A stretch of 64,000 bases of DNA from an uncultured Eubacteriales bacterium (GCA_900549725.1 URPL01000005.1:30738-94737), one strand, 5' to 3'; shown: positions 1-8,804, numbered from the stretch's first letter. Numbers and translations: made by a program. The notes: a model not told the origin generated them from the sequence alone.

Positions 1-462
1 GGCAAAGACTGAGTCGCTCTTTACATGGCTGACCACCATCTGCTCCACCAGGATCTTCGGGTGCTTTTCTTTTATGGTTTGCAAAAGCTCCTGCGTGCGG
101 ACAAACAGTGCCTCTGTATCGCACTCGGTTGCGCCGAGGGTAAAATGCTGCGGTGGGGCATAGGGGGCAATGTCAAAGGCAGGGTCCGCCTTGCCGCTGC
201 CTGCAACCGCGATGCAGTCCTGCACGGTTTTTTCAATGCTGTCCGCATCAAAGCGGTTCAGCGCAACGGAGCCGCGCTTCCCCCCGCAATATGCCGTCAT
301 ACCGAGGGCGCGGTCATACAGCGTGCGGAACAGGCTGAATTTGCCGCTGTCCACATTGAATTCCCTCGTTTGCCGCTGCACAACGCTCACACTTGCTTTT
401 TCCGCGCCGTTTTGCCCGAGCAGAGAAAGCGTATCCGCTGCGATTTTTTTCATTTCTTTCAT
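1..462 (-). CDS. pmbA: TldD/PmbA family protein, PmbA (TldE)-like, 3' end cut by window
   Basis: Only the first 154 codons lie in the window; the gene runs off the left edge. The start at 462 has a GAGGAGG site eight bases upstream, and that site overlaps the stop codon of the tldD-like gene. The N-terminus (MKEMKKIAADTLSLL, then VSVVQRQTREFNVDSGK) fits the PmbA/TldE subunit. In the family, TldD and TldE form a heteromeric metalloprotease that unfolds and degrades small peptides, and TldE lacks the metal site. The assignment rests on the N-terminal pattern and on the tandem arrangement with a clear tldD. Translational coupling to tldD is inferred from the 13-base gap. Confidence 0.85.
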   Translation of the reverse strand, partial: MKEMKKIAADTLSLLGQNGAEKASVSVVQRQTREFNVDSGKFSLFRTLYDRALGMTAYCGGKRGSVALNRFDADSIEKTVQDCIAVAGSGKADPAFDIAPYAPPQHFTLGATECDTEALFVRTQELLQTIKEKHPKILVEQMVVSHVKSDSVFA

Positions 463-475
463 GCGCCGACCCTCC

Positions 476-1861
476 TCATTCTCCGCCGATCATCACGCGG
501 CAGCGCAGATCCGGCCCGCCCATGGAAACGGGCATCGGCTGCTTTTTGCCGCACATGCCCGCGCTGACCCAATGCATGGTGTCTCCGAGCATATCAACCG
601 TTTTCAGCATCTCAAAGGCAATGCCGCTGAGCGTGGTGTCAAGCAGCGCGCGGCCGAGCTTTCCGTGTTTTATCTCATACCCCTCTGTCACGCCGAACAT
701 AAATTCTCCCGTGGTATCCGCCTGGCCGTTGTTGGAGCTCACAAGATAATATCCGTCCTCCACGGAGGCGATCATATCCGCAAGCGTGTCATGCCCCGGG
801 TGAACCGCCGTATTGCGCATGCGGATCAGCGGCTCGTCGGAAAAGGCAAAGGCGCGTGCATTGCCGCAGGGCTCCATGCCGAAATGCTGCGCGCTCTCGC
901 GGCTGTTCATATATCCCGTGAGTACGCCGTTTTCGATCAGCCTCACATCCTTTGCAACCGTCCCCTCATCATCAAGATAAACGGGAAGCGGCGCCTCTTT
1001 TCCGAATGCCTCATAGGCAAAATCGCTCAAATTTACAAGCGGGGAAGCGACCTGCTTATTCAGGCACGATGCGGCAACAGAGCCGCCGAGCACCAGATCC
1101 GCCTCAACGGTATGCCCCACCGCCTCATGCGCAAGCATGCCGGTAAGCTCCCCGCTGAGCACGCAGGTATGCACGCCTGCCCGCGCCCTGACGCCCTCTT
1201 TTTTCTTCTGCAGCCGCTCATACAGCGCATCGATCTTTGCAAACAGCGCGGCAGGGTCCGAAAACCGATCCGAAAAATCGCCCGCGCCGCCGAACGGCTC
1301 GAACAGATCCACCGGAGTGCCGTCCTTTGCGGTATCTGTCAGCATTACATAAACATAGCTGCGCGGCGCGCGGTTATGCCCGCAGGCGCCGTCCGAGCAG
1401 AGCAGCGCTTTTTCCATGCTGTCGCTCATGGCGACCACTCTGCGCGCTGCAAGCGCGGGATATTTTTTTGCAAGATAGGCATCCACGGCGCGCACAAATT
1501 CCACATATTCGCGCTGCTCGGCATCCCGCGGGGACGAAAAATGCGTCACCGTTGCCCTCGGCAGCGGCGGCAGAGGCCCTTTTCCGAGACTTACATGGCT
1601 GTCCAGAAACCGCGCGTTTTCCGAGGCGGCGGCAAGCACGGTTTTTGCCGCCTCTTCATCCATCTCCGCCATGGAGGAAAAGCCGTATACCCCGGCGCGC
1701 AGCACGCGCGCGCTGACTCCGCAGCTCTCGGCGCGCACATTCGTCGTTACCTCGCCGCCGATGAGCCCGACACGTCGATTTGTGCTGATCTGCGCCCGCA
1801 GCTCCGTGTGTGCTCCCGGGTCAAACAGCGCCTGCGCGCCCATGATCTGTTCCAATAACAT
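476..1861 (-). CDS. tldD: TldD family metalloprotease subunit
   Basis: A 461-residue protein with the family metal motif HEAVGHTVEAD at about residues 245-255 (HExxxH type), an N-terminal domain with LIGGEVTTNVRAESCGVSARVL, and a C-terminal VSAGMCGKKQPMPVS segment. TldD is the catalytic partner of PmbA/TldE, encoded immediately downstream; the pair acts as a cytoplasmic peptidase. Two ATGs lie in tandem: the one at 1867 has only two bases after the GGAAAGGG site, while the one at 1861 has a normal eight-base spacing, so 1861 is preferred. A sigma-A-like promoter lies just upstream, so the gene need not depend on read-through from the M23 gene. Confidence 0.93.
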   Translation of the reverse strand: MLLEQIMGAQALFDPGAHTELRAQISTNRRVGLIGGEVTTNVRAESCGVSARVLRAGVYGFSSMAEMDEEAAKTVLAAASENARFLDSHVSLGKGPLPPLPRATVTHFSSPRDAEQREYVEFVRAVDAYLAKKYPALAARRVVAMSDSMEKALLCSDGACGHNRAPRSYVYVMLTDTAKDGTPVDLFEPFGGAGDFSDRFSDPAALFAKIDALYERLQKKKEGVRARAGVHTCVLSGELTGMLAHEAVGHTVEADLVLGGSVAASCLNKQVASPLVNLSDFAYEAFGKEAPLPVYLDDEGTVAKDVRLIENGVLTGYMNSRESAQHFGMEPCGNARAFAFSDEPLIRMRNTAVHPGHDTLADMIASVEDGYYLVSSNNGQADTTGEFMFGVTEGYEIKHGKLGRALLDTTLSGIAFEMLKTVDMLGDTMHWVSAGMCGKKQPMPVSMGGPDLRCRVMIGGE

Positions 1862-1893
1862 ATGCATTTCCCTTTCCGTTTTTCATTATTCTT

Positions 1894-1922
1894 ATTGTAC
1901 CGCAAAGCGGCAAAAAATACAA
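1894..1922 (-). promoter_or_regulatory. Sigma-A-like promoter for tldD-pmbA
   Basis: Read on the minus strand: -35 TTGTAT (1917-1922), a 17-base spacer, and -10 TACAAT (1894-1899), ending about 33 bases before the tldD start. Confidence 0.6.
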
Positions 1923-1957
1923 GCCGCCGAAAAAACTTTGCCGCCGCCTTTCCCGCG

Positions 1958-2953
1958 TCAGTCTCTCTGCTCGCCCCGCTCGCTTTTTGCCTCTTTTTCA
2001 TATGCCGCGTACAGAATCAGCCCCTCCCGCGGCACCGTATCGACAGTGCCGACAAGCGTTCCTCTTTCATTTTGCCAGCCCAAAAAAGTGTATCCGGGCA
2101 GCTGTGCCGCGGGAAGCGAGCCCAGCGCCTCGCCAGGTGCATAAAACCGCAGCGTCTCCGCACATTCGCCCTGCCCCGCGCAAAACTGCACCATGGGCTC
2201 CTCGCTCGGTGCCGGCGCATCCAAGTAAGAATACTTCTGCGGGTCGGAAAAGGCGGTGAGCAGCGTATAATAGCTGCTGTGAACGGAAAAATGCAGATGC
2301 GCGCCTGAGGAAAGCCCCGTGGAACCGACATAGCCGATAAGCTGTCCCTGCCGCACGACCTGCCCCTGCTTTACCGTCAGCTTGACCAAATGATAATACG
2401 AGGTGTAGGAAAAAGTGCCGTGCCGAATGCACAGGGCGTTGCCCTGCGTTTTGTTACAAAAACGCCGTGCCGTGCCCGCAATGCTGTAAGCGCCCGACAG
2501 CTCATGCAGCGCGCAGCCCGTCCGCTCCGAGCAGCCCTGCCCCTGCGCGGCAAAACCGTCGCAGTTGCGGCAGCCGTCCCAAAGGCGCACCACCGTGCCT
2601 GATTTTGCGGCAAATACCGGCTGCCACAGAATTCCCTTTTCCAAAATATCAATACCGTAATGCTTGCCGGGTATAAACCCCTGCGTCACATTTTTTGTAT
2701 ACGGCACGGGCCATAAAAACTGCTCCGCCTCCGCATTTTTCTCCGCCGTCTCGCTGTCCAAAAGCGCAGAGGGGGCAAAGTGCAAAGGCCCGTCTCCCTG
2801 CTCGGATTTTTCGGGGATCGCCAGCGGCACGGCTGCCGTGCTCACCACCGCCCCCTCGCTCCGCGGCTGCGCGCTCCCGCGCAGCAGGCAAAGCCTCCCG
2901 GCGCAAAGCGCAAGACAGAGAAACAGCGCCGCGCGGCGCACCGTATGCTTCAT
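1958..2953 (-). CDS. M23 family peptidase with C-terminal InlB-type repeat, secreted or membrane-anchored
   Basis: A 331-residue protein. Residues 5-24 form a hydrophobic signal/anchor segment. A LytM/M23 fold follows: KHYGIDI near 97-103 (H98 and D102 as zinc ligands) and SGAHLHFSVH near 216-225. Such enzymes cut peptidoglycan cross-bridges. The domain has a cysteine-rich insertion (residues 128-175, CRNCDG, CSERTGC, FCNKTQGNALC). After it, residues 267-320 (RFYAPGEAL...GYTFLGWQ...ILYAAYE) resemble the InlB/Listeria-Bacteroides beta-grasp repeat used by surface proteins. The ATG at 2953 has GGGGAGG seven bases upstream; a longer frame to 2992 has no ribosome-binding site. Substrate is not determinable here. 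Confidence 0.85.
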   Translation of the reverse strand: MKHTVRRAALFLCLALCAGRLCLLRGSAQPRSEGAVVSTAAVPLAIPEKSEQGDGPLHFAPSALLDSETAEKNAEAEQFLWPVPYTKNVTQGFIPGKHYGIDILEKGILWQPVFAAKSGTVVRLWDGCRNCDGFAAQGQGCSERTGCALHELSGAYSIAGTARRFCNKTQGNALCIRHGTFSYTSYYHLVKLTVKQGQVVRQGQLIGYVGSTGLSSGAHLHFSVHSSYYTLLTAFSDPQKYSYLDAPAPSEEPMVQFCAGQGECAETLRFYAPGEALGSLPAAQLPGYTFLGWQNERGTLVGTVDTVPREGLILYAAYEKEAKSERGEQRD

Positions 2954-3000
2954 TTTTTCGCCTCCCCGTCTTTTTTCGCGCCTGTTTGACAAGCAGCTTT

Positions 3001-3028
3001 ATTATAGCCCATTTTTCGCCCCTGTCAA
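3001..3028 (-). promoter_or_regulatory. Sigma-A-like promoter for the M23 peptidase
   Basis: Minus strand: TTGACA (3023-3028), a 16-base spacer, and TATAAT (3001-3006). The transcript would start about 40 bases before the coding start at 2953. Confidence 0.7.
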
Positions 3029-3156
3029 GGCGGGCGCCTTTGCACCTTTGGCTTTTGAATGTGCAAAAGCGGTGAACAAGGCATGAAAATTTTGCAAAAA
3101 AGGCGCCGCTGCCCATGGTTTTCCCATTTGTTCACAAAAGCTTCATAAGTGAATGC

Positions 3157-3162
3157 TACACT
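3157..3162 (+). promoter_or_regulatory. Extended -10 element upstream of the Gld-like ABC operon
   Basis: TACACT at 3157-3162 is preceded by TGC, giving an extended -10. I see no good -35 at 17 bases. It lies 33 bases before the ATPase start. Confidence 0.4.
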
Positions 3163-3195
3163 GGTGATATTGACAGGAAAGGAACGGATGTTTCC

Positions 3196-4191
3196 ATGAT
3201 CAAAATTGAGCATTTGCAGAAAACCTACGGCAAAATTCATGCCGTAGACGATATTTCCTTTACGGTGGAGCAGGGAGAAATCGTCGGTTTTTTGGGCCCG
3301 AACGGCGCCGGAAAAACCACAACGATGAATATTCTCACAGGCTGCCTCTCCGCAACGAGCGGTCGCGTGCTGATCGACGGCATCGATATTCTGGAAAACC
3401 CCATGGAGGCAAAGCGCCGCATCGGCTATCTGCCGGAGCAGCCGCCGCTGTACCCGGATATGACCGTTTCCGAATATCTGAATTTTATCTATGATCTGAA
3501 AAGATGCACGCTGAATCGCCGCCGTCATATTGAAGAGATCTGCCGCGTTGTAAAAATCGAGGATGTCCGCGGCAGGCTGATCCGCAACCTCTCCAAGGGC
3601 TATAAGCAGCGCGTGGGCATTGCGCAGGCGCTGGTCGGCAACCCCAAGGTGATTATCTTTGATGAGCCGACCGTCGGGCTTGACCCGCGGCAGATCGTTG
3701 AAATCCGAAACCTCATCCGCACGCTCGGGAAAAATCACACCGTCATTCTTTCCACCCATATCCTGCCCGAGGTCAGCTCTGTTTGCGAGCGCATCATCGT
3801 GATCAATAAAGGGCGCCTCATCGCCAACGAAAAAACGGAGGAGATTGCCGCCGCGGTAGACGGCTTCCGCCGCCTGAATGCCAAAATCGCGGGGCCGGAA
3901 AAAGAAGTGCTTTCCGCCTTGCGCTCTCTCGGCGGGGTCGCCTCGGCAGAAGTGCTCGGCGCGAGAGAGAGCGGCAGCACCGCATTTTTGATCGTCTCCG
4001 AGCCCGGGATCGATGTGCGCAAAAGCCTTTTCCGCCTCCTCAGCGAGCGCGGCTGGCCGCTGATCGGTCTTGAGGCAATGGGCACAAATCTGGAAGATGT
4101 CTTTTTGTCCCTGCTTGCGCGGCAGGAGCAGAAACGCCGCGCGGGCGGGCAAAAGCCGTCTGCGCAGAAAAAAGGAGGCCTTGAAAAATGA
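3196..4191 (+). CDS. ABC transporter ATP-binding protein, GldA/NatA type
   Basis: A 331-residue ATPase with Walker A GPNGAGKTT (residues 34-42), signature LSKGYKQR (132-139), Walker B IIFDEP (153-158) and an H-loop STH ending at H188. The C-terminal 110 residues are the usual accessory extension of ABC-2 ATPases. The ATG at 3196 is preceded by AGGAAAGGAACGG. It overlaps the permease gene by four bases (ATGA) and is followed by GldG-like and DUF4340 genes, the gliding-type ABC exporter layout known from Bacteroidetes gldAFG and common in non-gliding bacteria. The exported substrate is unknown. Confidence 0.93.
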   Translation: MIKIEHLQKTYGKIHAVDDISFTVEQGEIVGFLGPNGAGKTTTMNILTGCLSATSGRVLIDGIDILENPMEAKRRIGYLPEQPPLYPDMTVSEYLNFIYDLKRCTLNRRRHIEEICRVVKIEDVRGRLIRNLSKGYKQRVGIAQALVGNPKVIIFDEPTVGLDPRQIVEIRNLIRTLGKNHTVILSTHILPEVSSVCERIIVINKGRLIANEKTEEIAAAVDGFRRLNAKIAGPEKEVLSALRSLGGVASAEVLGARESGSTAFLIVSEPGIDVRKSLFRLLSERGWPLIGLEAMGTNLEDVFLSLLARQEQKRRAGGQKPSAQKKGGLEK

Positions 4192-4898
4192 GTGCAATCT
4201 ATAAAAGAGAGCTGCGCGCCTTTTTCTCCTCACCCATAGGCTATATTTTCGTCGCCGTATTTTTTGCGGTGAACGGCGCGCTGTTTAACTATATGGTGCT
4301 GCGCAGCTCGGATTCGGGCGGAATCGGTACCTATTATATGACGATTCTTTTTTTATTCATCATTATCATCCCCCTTCTGACCATGAAGCTGTTCAGCGAT
4401 GAGCGCCGCCAGCATACGGAGCAGCTGCTGCTCAGCGCGCCCGTGCGCCTTGGCGCCATGGTATGCGGCAAATTTTTTGCGGCATACACGGTTTTTGCCG
4501 GCACATTTTTGCTCTCGGAGCTGCTCGGTATGATTCCCCTTTACACCTACGGCTCTCCGAACACCGCGCTGCTGCTGGGCAATACCGTTGGCATTCTGCT
4601 CATCGGCGCCGCCTTTGTCGCCATGGGAACCTTCTTCTCTTCTCTGACGGAAAGCCAGCTGGTCAGCGCTCTTGTCACCATGTTTTTCATCGCGCTTTTG
4701 CTGCTTGTGAGCATGCTCAACAGCTATATCGATTCCGCCTTTGTGCGCACGGTGCTGAACTGGATCTCCATTTTCAGCCGTTTTTATGATTTTTCCTACG
4801 GCATTTTTAATTTCACCTCGCTCTTTTATTATGCCAGCATCGTCTTTGTCTTCCTGTTTTTGACCGTGCGGGTATATGAAAAAAAGCGTTGGGCATAA
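4188..4898 (+). CDS. ABC-2 type permease, GldF-like
   Basis: A 236-residue integral membrane protein with about six hydrophobic segments, starting MSAIYKRELRAFFSSPIGYIF. The FFSSPIGY signature is typical of GldF-type permeases. A motif between the second and third segments (KLFSDERRQHTEQLLLSAPV) is the conserved cytoplasmic loop of ABC-2 permeases. Start and upstream stop share ATGA, so translation is coupled to the ATPase. Presumed to form the channel with the ATPase and the GldG-like protein. Confidence 0.9.
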   Translation: MSAIYKRELRAFFSSPIGYIFVAVFFAVNGALFNYMVLRSSDSGGIGTYYMTILFLFIIIIPLLTMKLFSDERRQHTEQLLLSAPVRLGAMVCGKFFAAYTVFAGTFLLSELLGMIPLYTYGSPNTALLLGNTVGILLIGAAFVAMGTFFSSLTESQLVSALVTMFFIALLLLVSMLNSYIDSAFVRTVLNWISIFSRFYDFSYGIFNFTSLFYYASIVFVFLFLTVRVYEKKRWA

Positions 4899-4911
4899 GG
4901 AGGGACGGCAA

Positions 4912-6372
4912 ATGAAACAAAATCACAATCCCGAAAAACTGCGCCGCGGCTCTCTTTCCCTCATTCTGAGCATTGCGGTGGTTGCGCTTGTGATCGTTCT
5001 GAATGTGGTGCTCACCGCTCTTTCCGGTCTGTACGGCGGCTTCTCGATCGATATGACAAGCGACGATCTGTTCTCCGTCTCCGACGATACCGTAGCGCAG
5101 CTGGACGGCACCGCACAGCAGACCTATACGATCTATTTCTGCAAACCCCTGGATCAGCTGAATCAAAACAGCTATTCGCAGCTTGTATATTCCTGTGCCA
5201 AGGAATTTGCGGCAAAAATGGAGAATGTCAAGGTCGATTACCTGGATATTTATAAATACCCCGGCCTTGCGGAAAAATATAAGCGCTCCGCTTCGGACAC
5301 GGTGCTTTCCTCTGATGTCATTGTGGAAAACGGAAACGGCATGTATCGCAAATATGCGCTGGACGCTTTCTTTGTGCATGATTCCGAAGACACCTCAAAG
5401 CTCTATGCCTTCAACGGCGAATTCAAATTCGCCTCCGCTTTTCTGCAGCTTGCCGGGCTTTATAATCCCGTTGCTTCCTTCACCATCGGTCACGGCGAAA
5501 CGGAGCCGAAGGCTCTGATGCAGCTTTTTGAAGACGCAGGCTATACGGTGAAAACCGTCAATTTAAAGGAAGAGCGGCCCGACCCGTATACCAAGGTCAT
5601 GGTCATCTGTAATCCCATTTACGATTTTCTGGGAGAAAATACGGACGGCACGCAAAATGAAATTTCCGTCATCGACGATTACCTGCTCGACCAGGGCGCT
5701 TTGATGGTATTCTGCTCGCCGAGCACGCCGAAGCTGCCCGCGCTTGCCGAATATTTGGAGGAATGGGGCATTGCCTTCGGCGATACCGTGATCAAGGATA
5801 CCGCAAGCGCCGCCTCGGCAGACGGGCTTTCCGTCATCGCCACATTGCCGACGGAAGGCGTCGGCGCGTCGCTGCACAGCGATATGCGCGCGCTTTCCTC
5901 GCAGCCCATTATCGTCGCCAAAAACGCAACGCCCGTTTATTCCCTGTTTACCGAGAAGAATCAGCGCACGGTATCCTCCGTGCTCTCCACCACAAAATCC
6001 GCGCTTTCCATTGCCTCCGACGGAACCGAAAGCCGCGGGCAGTATGATCTGATGACGCTCAGCCGCGAAAGCCGCCTCAAGGACGAGGAAACGCTTTACT
6101 CCTATGTGCTGGCATGCGGCTCTGTCGATTTCACGGACGACAGTTATCTGACAAAGAATTCCTACGGCAACCGCGATATTCTCTATGCCGCAATGAAGGC
6201 ATTCAACCGCGATATGGTTCCCATAAAGATCAATTATCGGTATTTTGACGATACTTCCCTCTCCATCAGCACCGCGCAGACAAACGGCTGGCTCATTGCC
6301 CTCGGGGTAGCGCTGCCCGCCGTCGTGCTGCTTGCAGGCGCTGTCGTCTATGTCAGGAGGCGGCATTTATGA
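4912..6372 (+). CDS. GldG family ABC transporter auxiliary protein
   Basis: A 486-residue protein with an N-terminal membrane segment (about residues 15-38), a large extracytoplasmic domain of the GldG/intraflagellar-transport-52-like type, and one C-terminal membrane segment (LIALGVALPAVVLLAGAVVYV) followed by RRRHL. The hydrophilic part includes TIGHGETEP and DYLLDQGALMVFCSP, the shape expected for this family. Start 4912 is set by AGGAGG eight bases upstream; an in-frame ATG at 4876 lies inside the permease gene. The last four bases overlap the DUF4340 gene. Role in transport is inferred from the operon. Confidence 0.88.
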   Translation: MKQNHNPEKLRRGSLSLILSIAVVALVIVLNVVLTALSGLYGGFSIDMTSDDLFSVSDDTVAQLDGTAQQTYTIYFCKPLDQLNQNSYSQLVYSCAKEFAAKMENVKVDYLDIYKYPGLAEKYKRSASDTVLSSDVIVENGNGMYRKYALDAFFVHDSEDTSKLYAFNGEFKFASAFLQLAGLYNPVASFTIGHGETEPKALMQLFEDAGYTVKTVNLKEERPDPYTKVMVICNPIYDFLGENTDGTQNEISVIDDYLLDQGALMVFCSPSTPKLPALAEYLEEWGIAFGDTVIKDTASAASADGLSVIATLPTEGVGASLHSDMRALSSQPIIVAKNATPVYSLFTEKNQRTVSSVLSTTKSALSIASDGTESRGQYDLMTLSRESRLKDEETLYSYVLACGSVDFTDDSYLTKNSYGNRDILYAAMKAFNRDMVPIKINYRYFDDTSLSISTAQTNGWLIALGVALPAVVLLAGAVVYVRRRHL

Positions 6373-8144
6373 GCGAAGAAACCAAACTGCAAAAAACACC
6401 GCAACAGACCCCCGTGCAAGCCGACGAGCCCGCGGCACAAACGCCGCAGCCCGCCGCGCCCGATGCCGCCGAAGAGGAGGCTCTCATTGCGGAGCAATAC
6501 CGTCAAATGGGGCTGCAGGCGCCGGGGCAGGAAGAAAAAAGCATGGATGCGCTTGCGCAGCAGCTCTCCACCTTCGCAAAAACCGAAGAGCAGGTGCCGA
6601 AAAAGCCCGTCGGAAGAAAAAGCTCAAAAAAAACCGTTTGGCTTGCGCTCGGCCTGCTTTTGCTGGCAGCTGTCGGCACGCTGCTGTATTTTTCGGTGAT
6701 TCGCCCCGCGCTGCAAAAAGAAGAGCAGACGGAGCTGCCCGAGCTGATCGCCGCAAGCAACGAGGATACCGAAAACGGCAAGGCGGAAACGCTCTCCGGG
6801 CAAACGCTGCTGCTCTATCGGCAAATGGACAGCAAAGAAATTGCCTCCGTTGCCATTGAAAACGAAAGCGGCTCTTATCTCATCCGCCGCAACGACGCAA
6901 ACACGGCATATGTTCTCGATGCCTATCCGAATATTGCCCTGAATCAGCAAACCGTCGCCTATCTGCTCAGCATCACCTCCGTGCCGATCACGCAGTCGCG
7001 CGTGAGCACGGATCTCTCCGATACGGCGCAATACGGGCTGGATACCCCCGCCGCCGTTTATACCGTTACAACGACGGGCGGCGTCAGCCATACGGTATAT
7101 GTAGGCGATCCCTCGCCCTCCGCCGCGGGCTATTATGTGCGCTATGAGGACAGAGAAGCGGTTTATCTCATGAGCTCCGTGCTCGGGCAGACCGTTCTTG
7201 CAAAAATGACGGACTTCGTCTCTGCTTATGTCACCGTTCCCGTTTCGGAAAGCGAATATTATCTGCAGGATAATTTCTGCCTGTATCATGGCGACGAGCT
7301 GCTCATGCGGGTTCGCTTTTTGCCGGAAAACGAGCGCCAGGGGCTTGCCAGCACCCGTATTTTCGAAATGGAATATCCTGCGGATTATAACCTTTCCATG
7401 GATAATTACGACCGCGCCGTGCTCTGCACCCTTGGCTCTCTGACGGGCACTGAGGTCCTCGCGCTGGATCTTTCCGATGAAACCCTTGCAAAATACGGGC
7501 TGGAGCATCCCGCCTATACCGTCACCTATACCTATAAGGGAACCGATATCAAGCTGTATTTTTCCGAGCAGCAGGAGGACGGCTCCTATCTGTGCGCCAG
7601 CGGCCCGTATCAGACCGTTGTGCGGGTGGACGGAACCTCACTTAAGTTCCTCCCCTGGGATCTTATCGAATTTATCGACCGCCCGATTTTCGGCAGACGC
7701 ATCACCGATGTTGTTTCCGTCGCAATCGACGGCACGGTAGACGGCGCCCCCGTCAGCGCCGATTTTGCCCTGAGCCACGGCAAGGATTCCAAAGGCGCCG
7801 CGACCCTTTCGGTGCTGGACCGCGTCAGCGATACGCAGATCGCCTCCATTCCGGATTTCCGCAATCTTTATAAGGTGCTGCTCACCGTCTCCATTGAGGA
7901 CTATGCCCCCTATACGGAGAGCACCCTGCCGCAAAGCGCCGAGCTGCTCGGTACAGTCACCGTGCAGACAAACGGCGGCGGCGTGCTGCGATATCAGTTC
8001 TTTGCGTATTCCGGGCGGCGCTGCCTGTATACCATCAACGGCAAAGGCGAATTTTATGTCCCGCGCGACCGTGTGGAAAAGCTTTTGCGCGATACGGCGA
8101 CGCTGCTTGCTGGCGGCGCGGTGGATTCGGATATCCGCAAATAA
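6369..8144 (+). CDS. DUF4340 domain protein, single-span membrane protein
   Basis: A 591-residue protein. Residues 1-85 are charged and Pro/Ala/Glu-rich (cytoplasmic), residues 90-111 form one membrane span, and the rest is an extracytoplasmic DUF4340 domain with repeated beta-rich units (YGLDTPAAVYTVTTTGG and YGLEHPAYTVTYTYKG at about 220 and 375). It is the fourth gene of the Gld-like cassette (ATGA overlap), the usual neighbour of GldG proteins. The domain function is unknown; it may bind or guide the exported substrate. The long acidic cytoplasmic N-terminus is not part of the usual domain. Confidence 0.85.
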   Translation: MSEETKLQKTPQQTPVQADEPAAQTPQPAAPDAAEEEALIAEQYRQMGLQAPGQEEKSMDALAQQLSTFAKTEEQVPKKPVGRKSSKKTVWLALGLLLLAAVGTLLYFSVIRPALQKEEQTELPELIAASNEDTENGKAETLSGQTLLLYRQMDSKEIASVAIENESGSYLIRRNDANTAYVLDAYPNIALNQQTVAYLLSITSVPITQSRVSTDLSDTAQYGLDTPAAVYTVTTTGGVSHTVYVGDPSPSAAGYYVRYEDREAVYLMSSVLGQTVLAKMTDFVSAYVTVPVSESEYYLQDNFCLYHGDELLMRVRFLPENERQGLASTRIFEMEYPADYNLSMDNYDRAVLCTLGSLTGTEVLALDLSDETLAKYGLEHPAYTVTYTYKGTDIKLYFSEQQEDGSYLCASGPYQTVVRVDGTSLKFLPWDLIEFIDRPIFGRRITDVVSVAIDGTVDGAPVSADFALSHGKDSKGAATLSVLDRVSDTQIASIPDFRNLYKVLLTVSIEDYAPYTESTLPQSAELLGTVTVQTNGGGVLRYQFFAYSGRRCLYTINGKGEFYVPRDRVEKLLRDTATLLAGGAVDSDIRK

Positions 8145-8182
8145 AAAATTGCGGCCGTTTCGTGGAAAATCACCGAAAACAC

Positions 8183-8211
8183 TTGCATTTTTCGCAAGCG
8201 GGTGCTATAAT
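8183..8211 (+). promoter_or_regulatory. Sigma-A-like promoter of the rimP-nusA-infB operon
   Basis: TTGCAT (8183-8188), a 17-base spacer, and TATAAT (8206-8211) preceded by TGC (extended -10). Confidence 0.85.
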
Positions 8212-8236
8212 GGATATGTTAGAATATTGTAGGATG

Positions 8237-8262
8237 GAAGAGTGGATGAAAACCCACTCTTC
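8237..8262 (+). ncRNA. rimP leader hairpin (5' UTR)
   Basis: GAAGAGTGG (8237-8245) pairs perfectly with CCACTCTTC (8254-8262) around the loop ATGAAAAC. It lies about 20 bases after the expected transcript start and 30 bases before rimP. The hairpin is followed by TCTCCCTTTG rather than a clean U-run, so it is more likely a leader element than a full terminator. Structured leaders before rimP-nusA are known in Firmicutes, and NusA autoregulation is a plausible role; that is inference. Confidence 0.55.
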
Positions 8263-8291
8263 TCCCTTTGTTAAGAGGTCTTTTTAAAACG

Positions 8292-8804
8292 ATGAAACAC
8301 GGAGAACAAAACATTGCCGCCGCAGTGCGCACCCTGCTCACGCCTATTGTGCAAAAGCTTGGCTATTCCGTTTGGGATGTGGAATTCGGCAAAGAGGGCA
8401 GCCGCCTGATTCTGCGCATTACCATTGATTCGCCAAACGGCATTTCCATTGACGACTGCGAAAAGGTACACCGCGCAATCGACGCCCCTTTGGACGAGGC
8501 AGACCCCATTGCAGACCCGTATTATCTTGAGGTCAGCTCCCCGGGGCTTGAGCGCGAGCTGCGTACGCCGGAGCATTTTGCGGCATTTTTAGGCAAGAAA
8601 ATCGTCGCAAAGCTGTATGCCCCCCTGCCGGGGCAGAGCGAAAAAACGCTCTGCGGAACGCTTTCCTCCTATGAGGAGGGCGCCGCGACCCTTCTTATTG
8701 CCGACGGTACCGCCGTGACGATCCCGCGGGAGAAGCTGGCGGCCGCACGCGCCTATTACGATTTTGACAGTGACAAAAAAACACTGAATACAGAAACGGA
8801 GTAA
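8292..8804 (+). CDS. rimP: Ribosome maturation factor RimP
   Basis: A 170-residue protein with the RimP N-terminal fold (YSVWDVEFGKEGSRLILRI) and the signature DPYYLEVSSPGLERELRTPEHF. RimP is needed for maturation of the 30S subunit. The ATG at 8292 follows AAGAGG by about 13 bases; a TTG at 8268 is also in frame but sits before the ribosome-binding site. First gene of rimP-nusA-ylxR-L7Ae-infB, a conserved Firmicute order. Confidence 0.95.
   Translation: MKHGEQNIAAAVRTLLTPIVQKLGYSVWDVEFGKEGSRLILRITIDSPNGISIDDCEKVHRAIDAPLDEADPIADPYYLEVSSPGLERELRTPEHFAAFLGKKIVAKLYAPLPGQSEKTLCGTLSSYEEGAATLLIADGTAVTIPREKLAAARAYYDFDSDKKTLNTETE

Noticed and set aside
170..1858. A long plus-strand open frame (about 560 codons) across the tldD region
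   Set aside because: It lies antisense to clear tldD and pmbA genes, has no ribosome-binding site and shows no domain; high GC makes such antisense frames common here.
3025..4233. A long minus-strand frame across the ABC ATPase gene
   Set aside because: Antisense to an ATPase with intact Walker motifs; no start signal and no family content.
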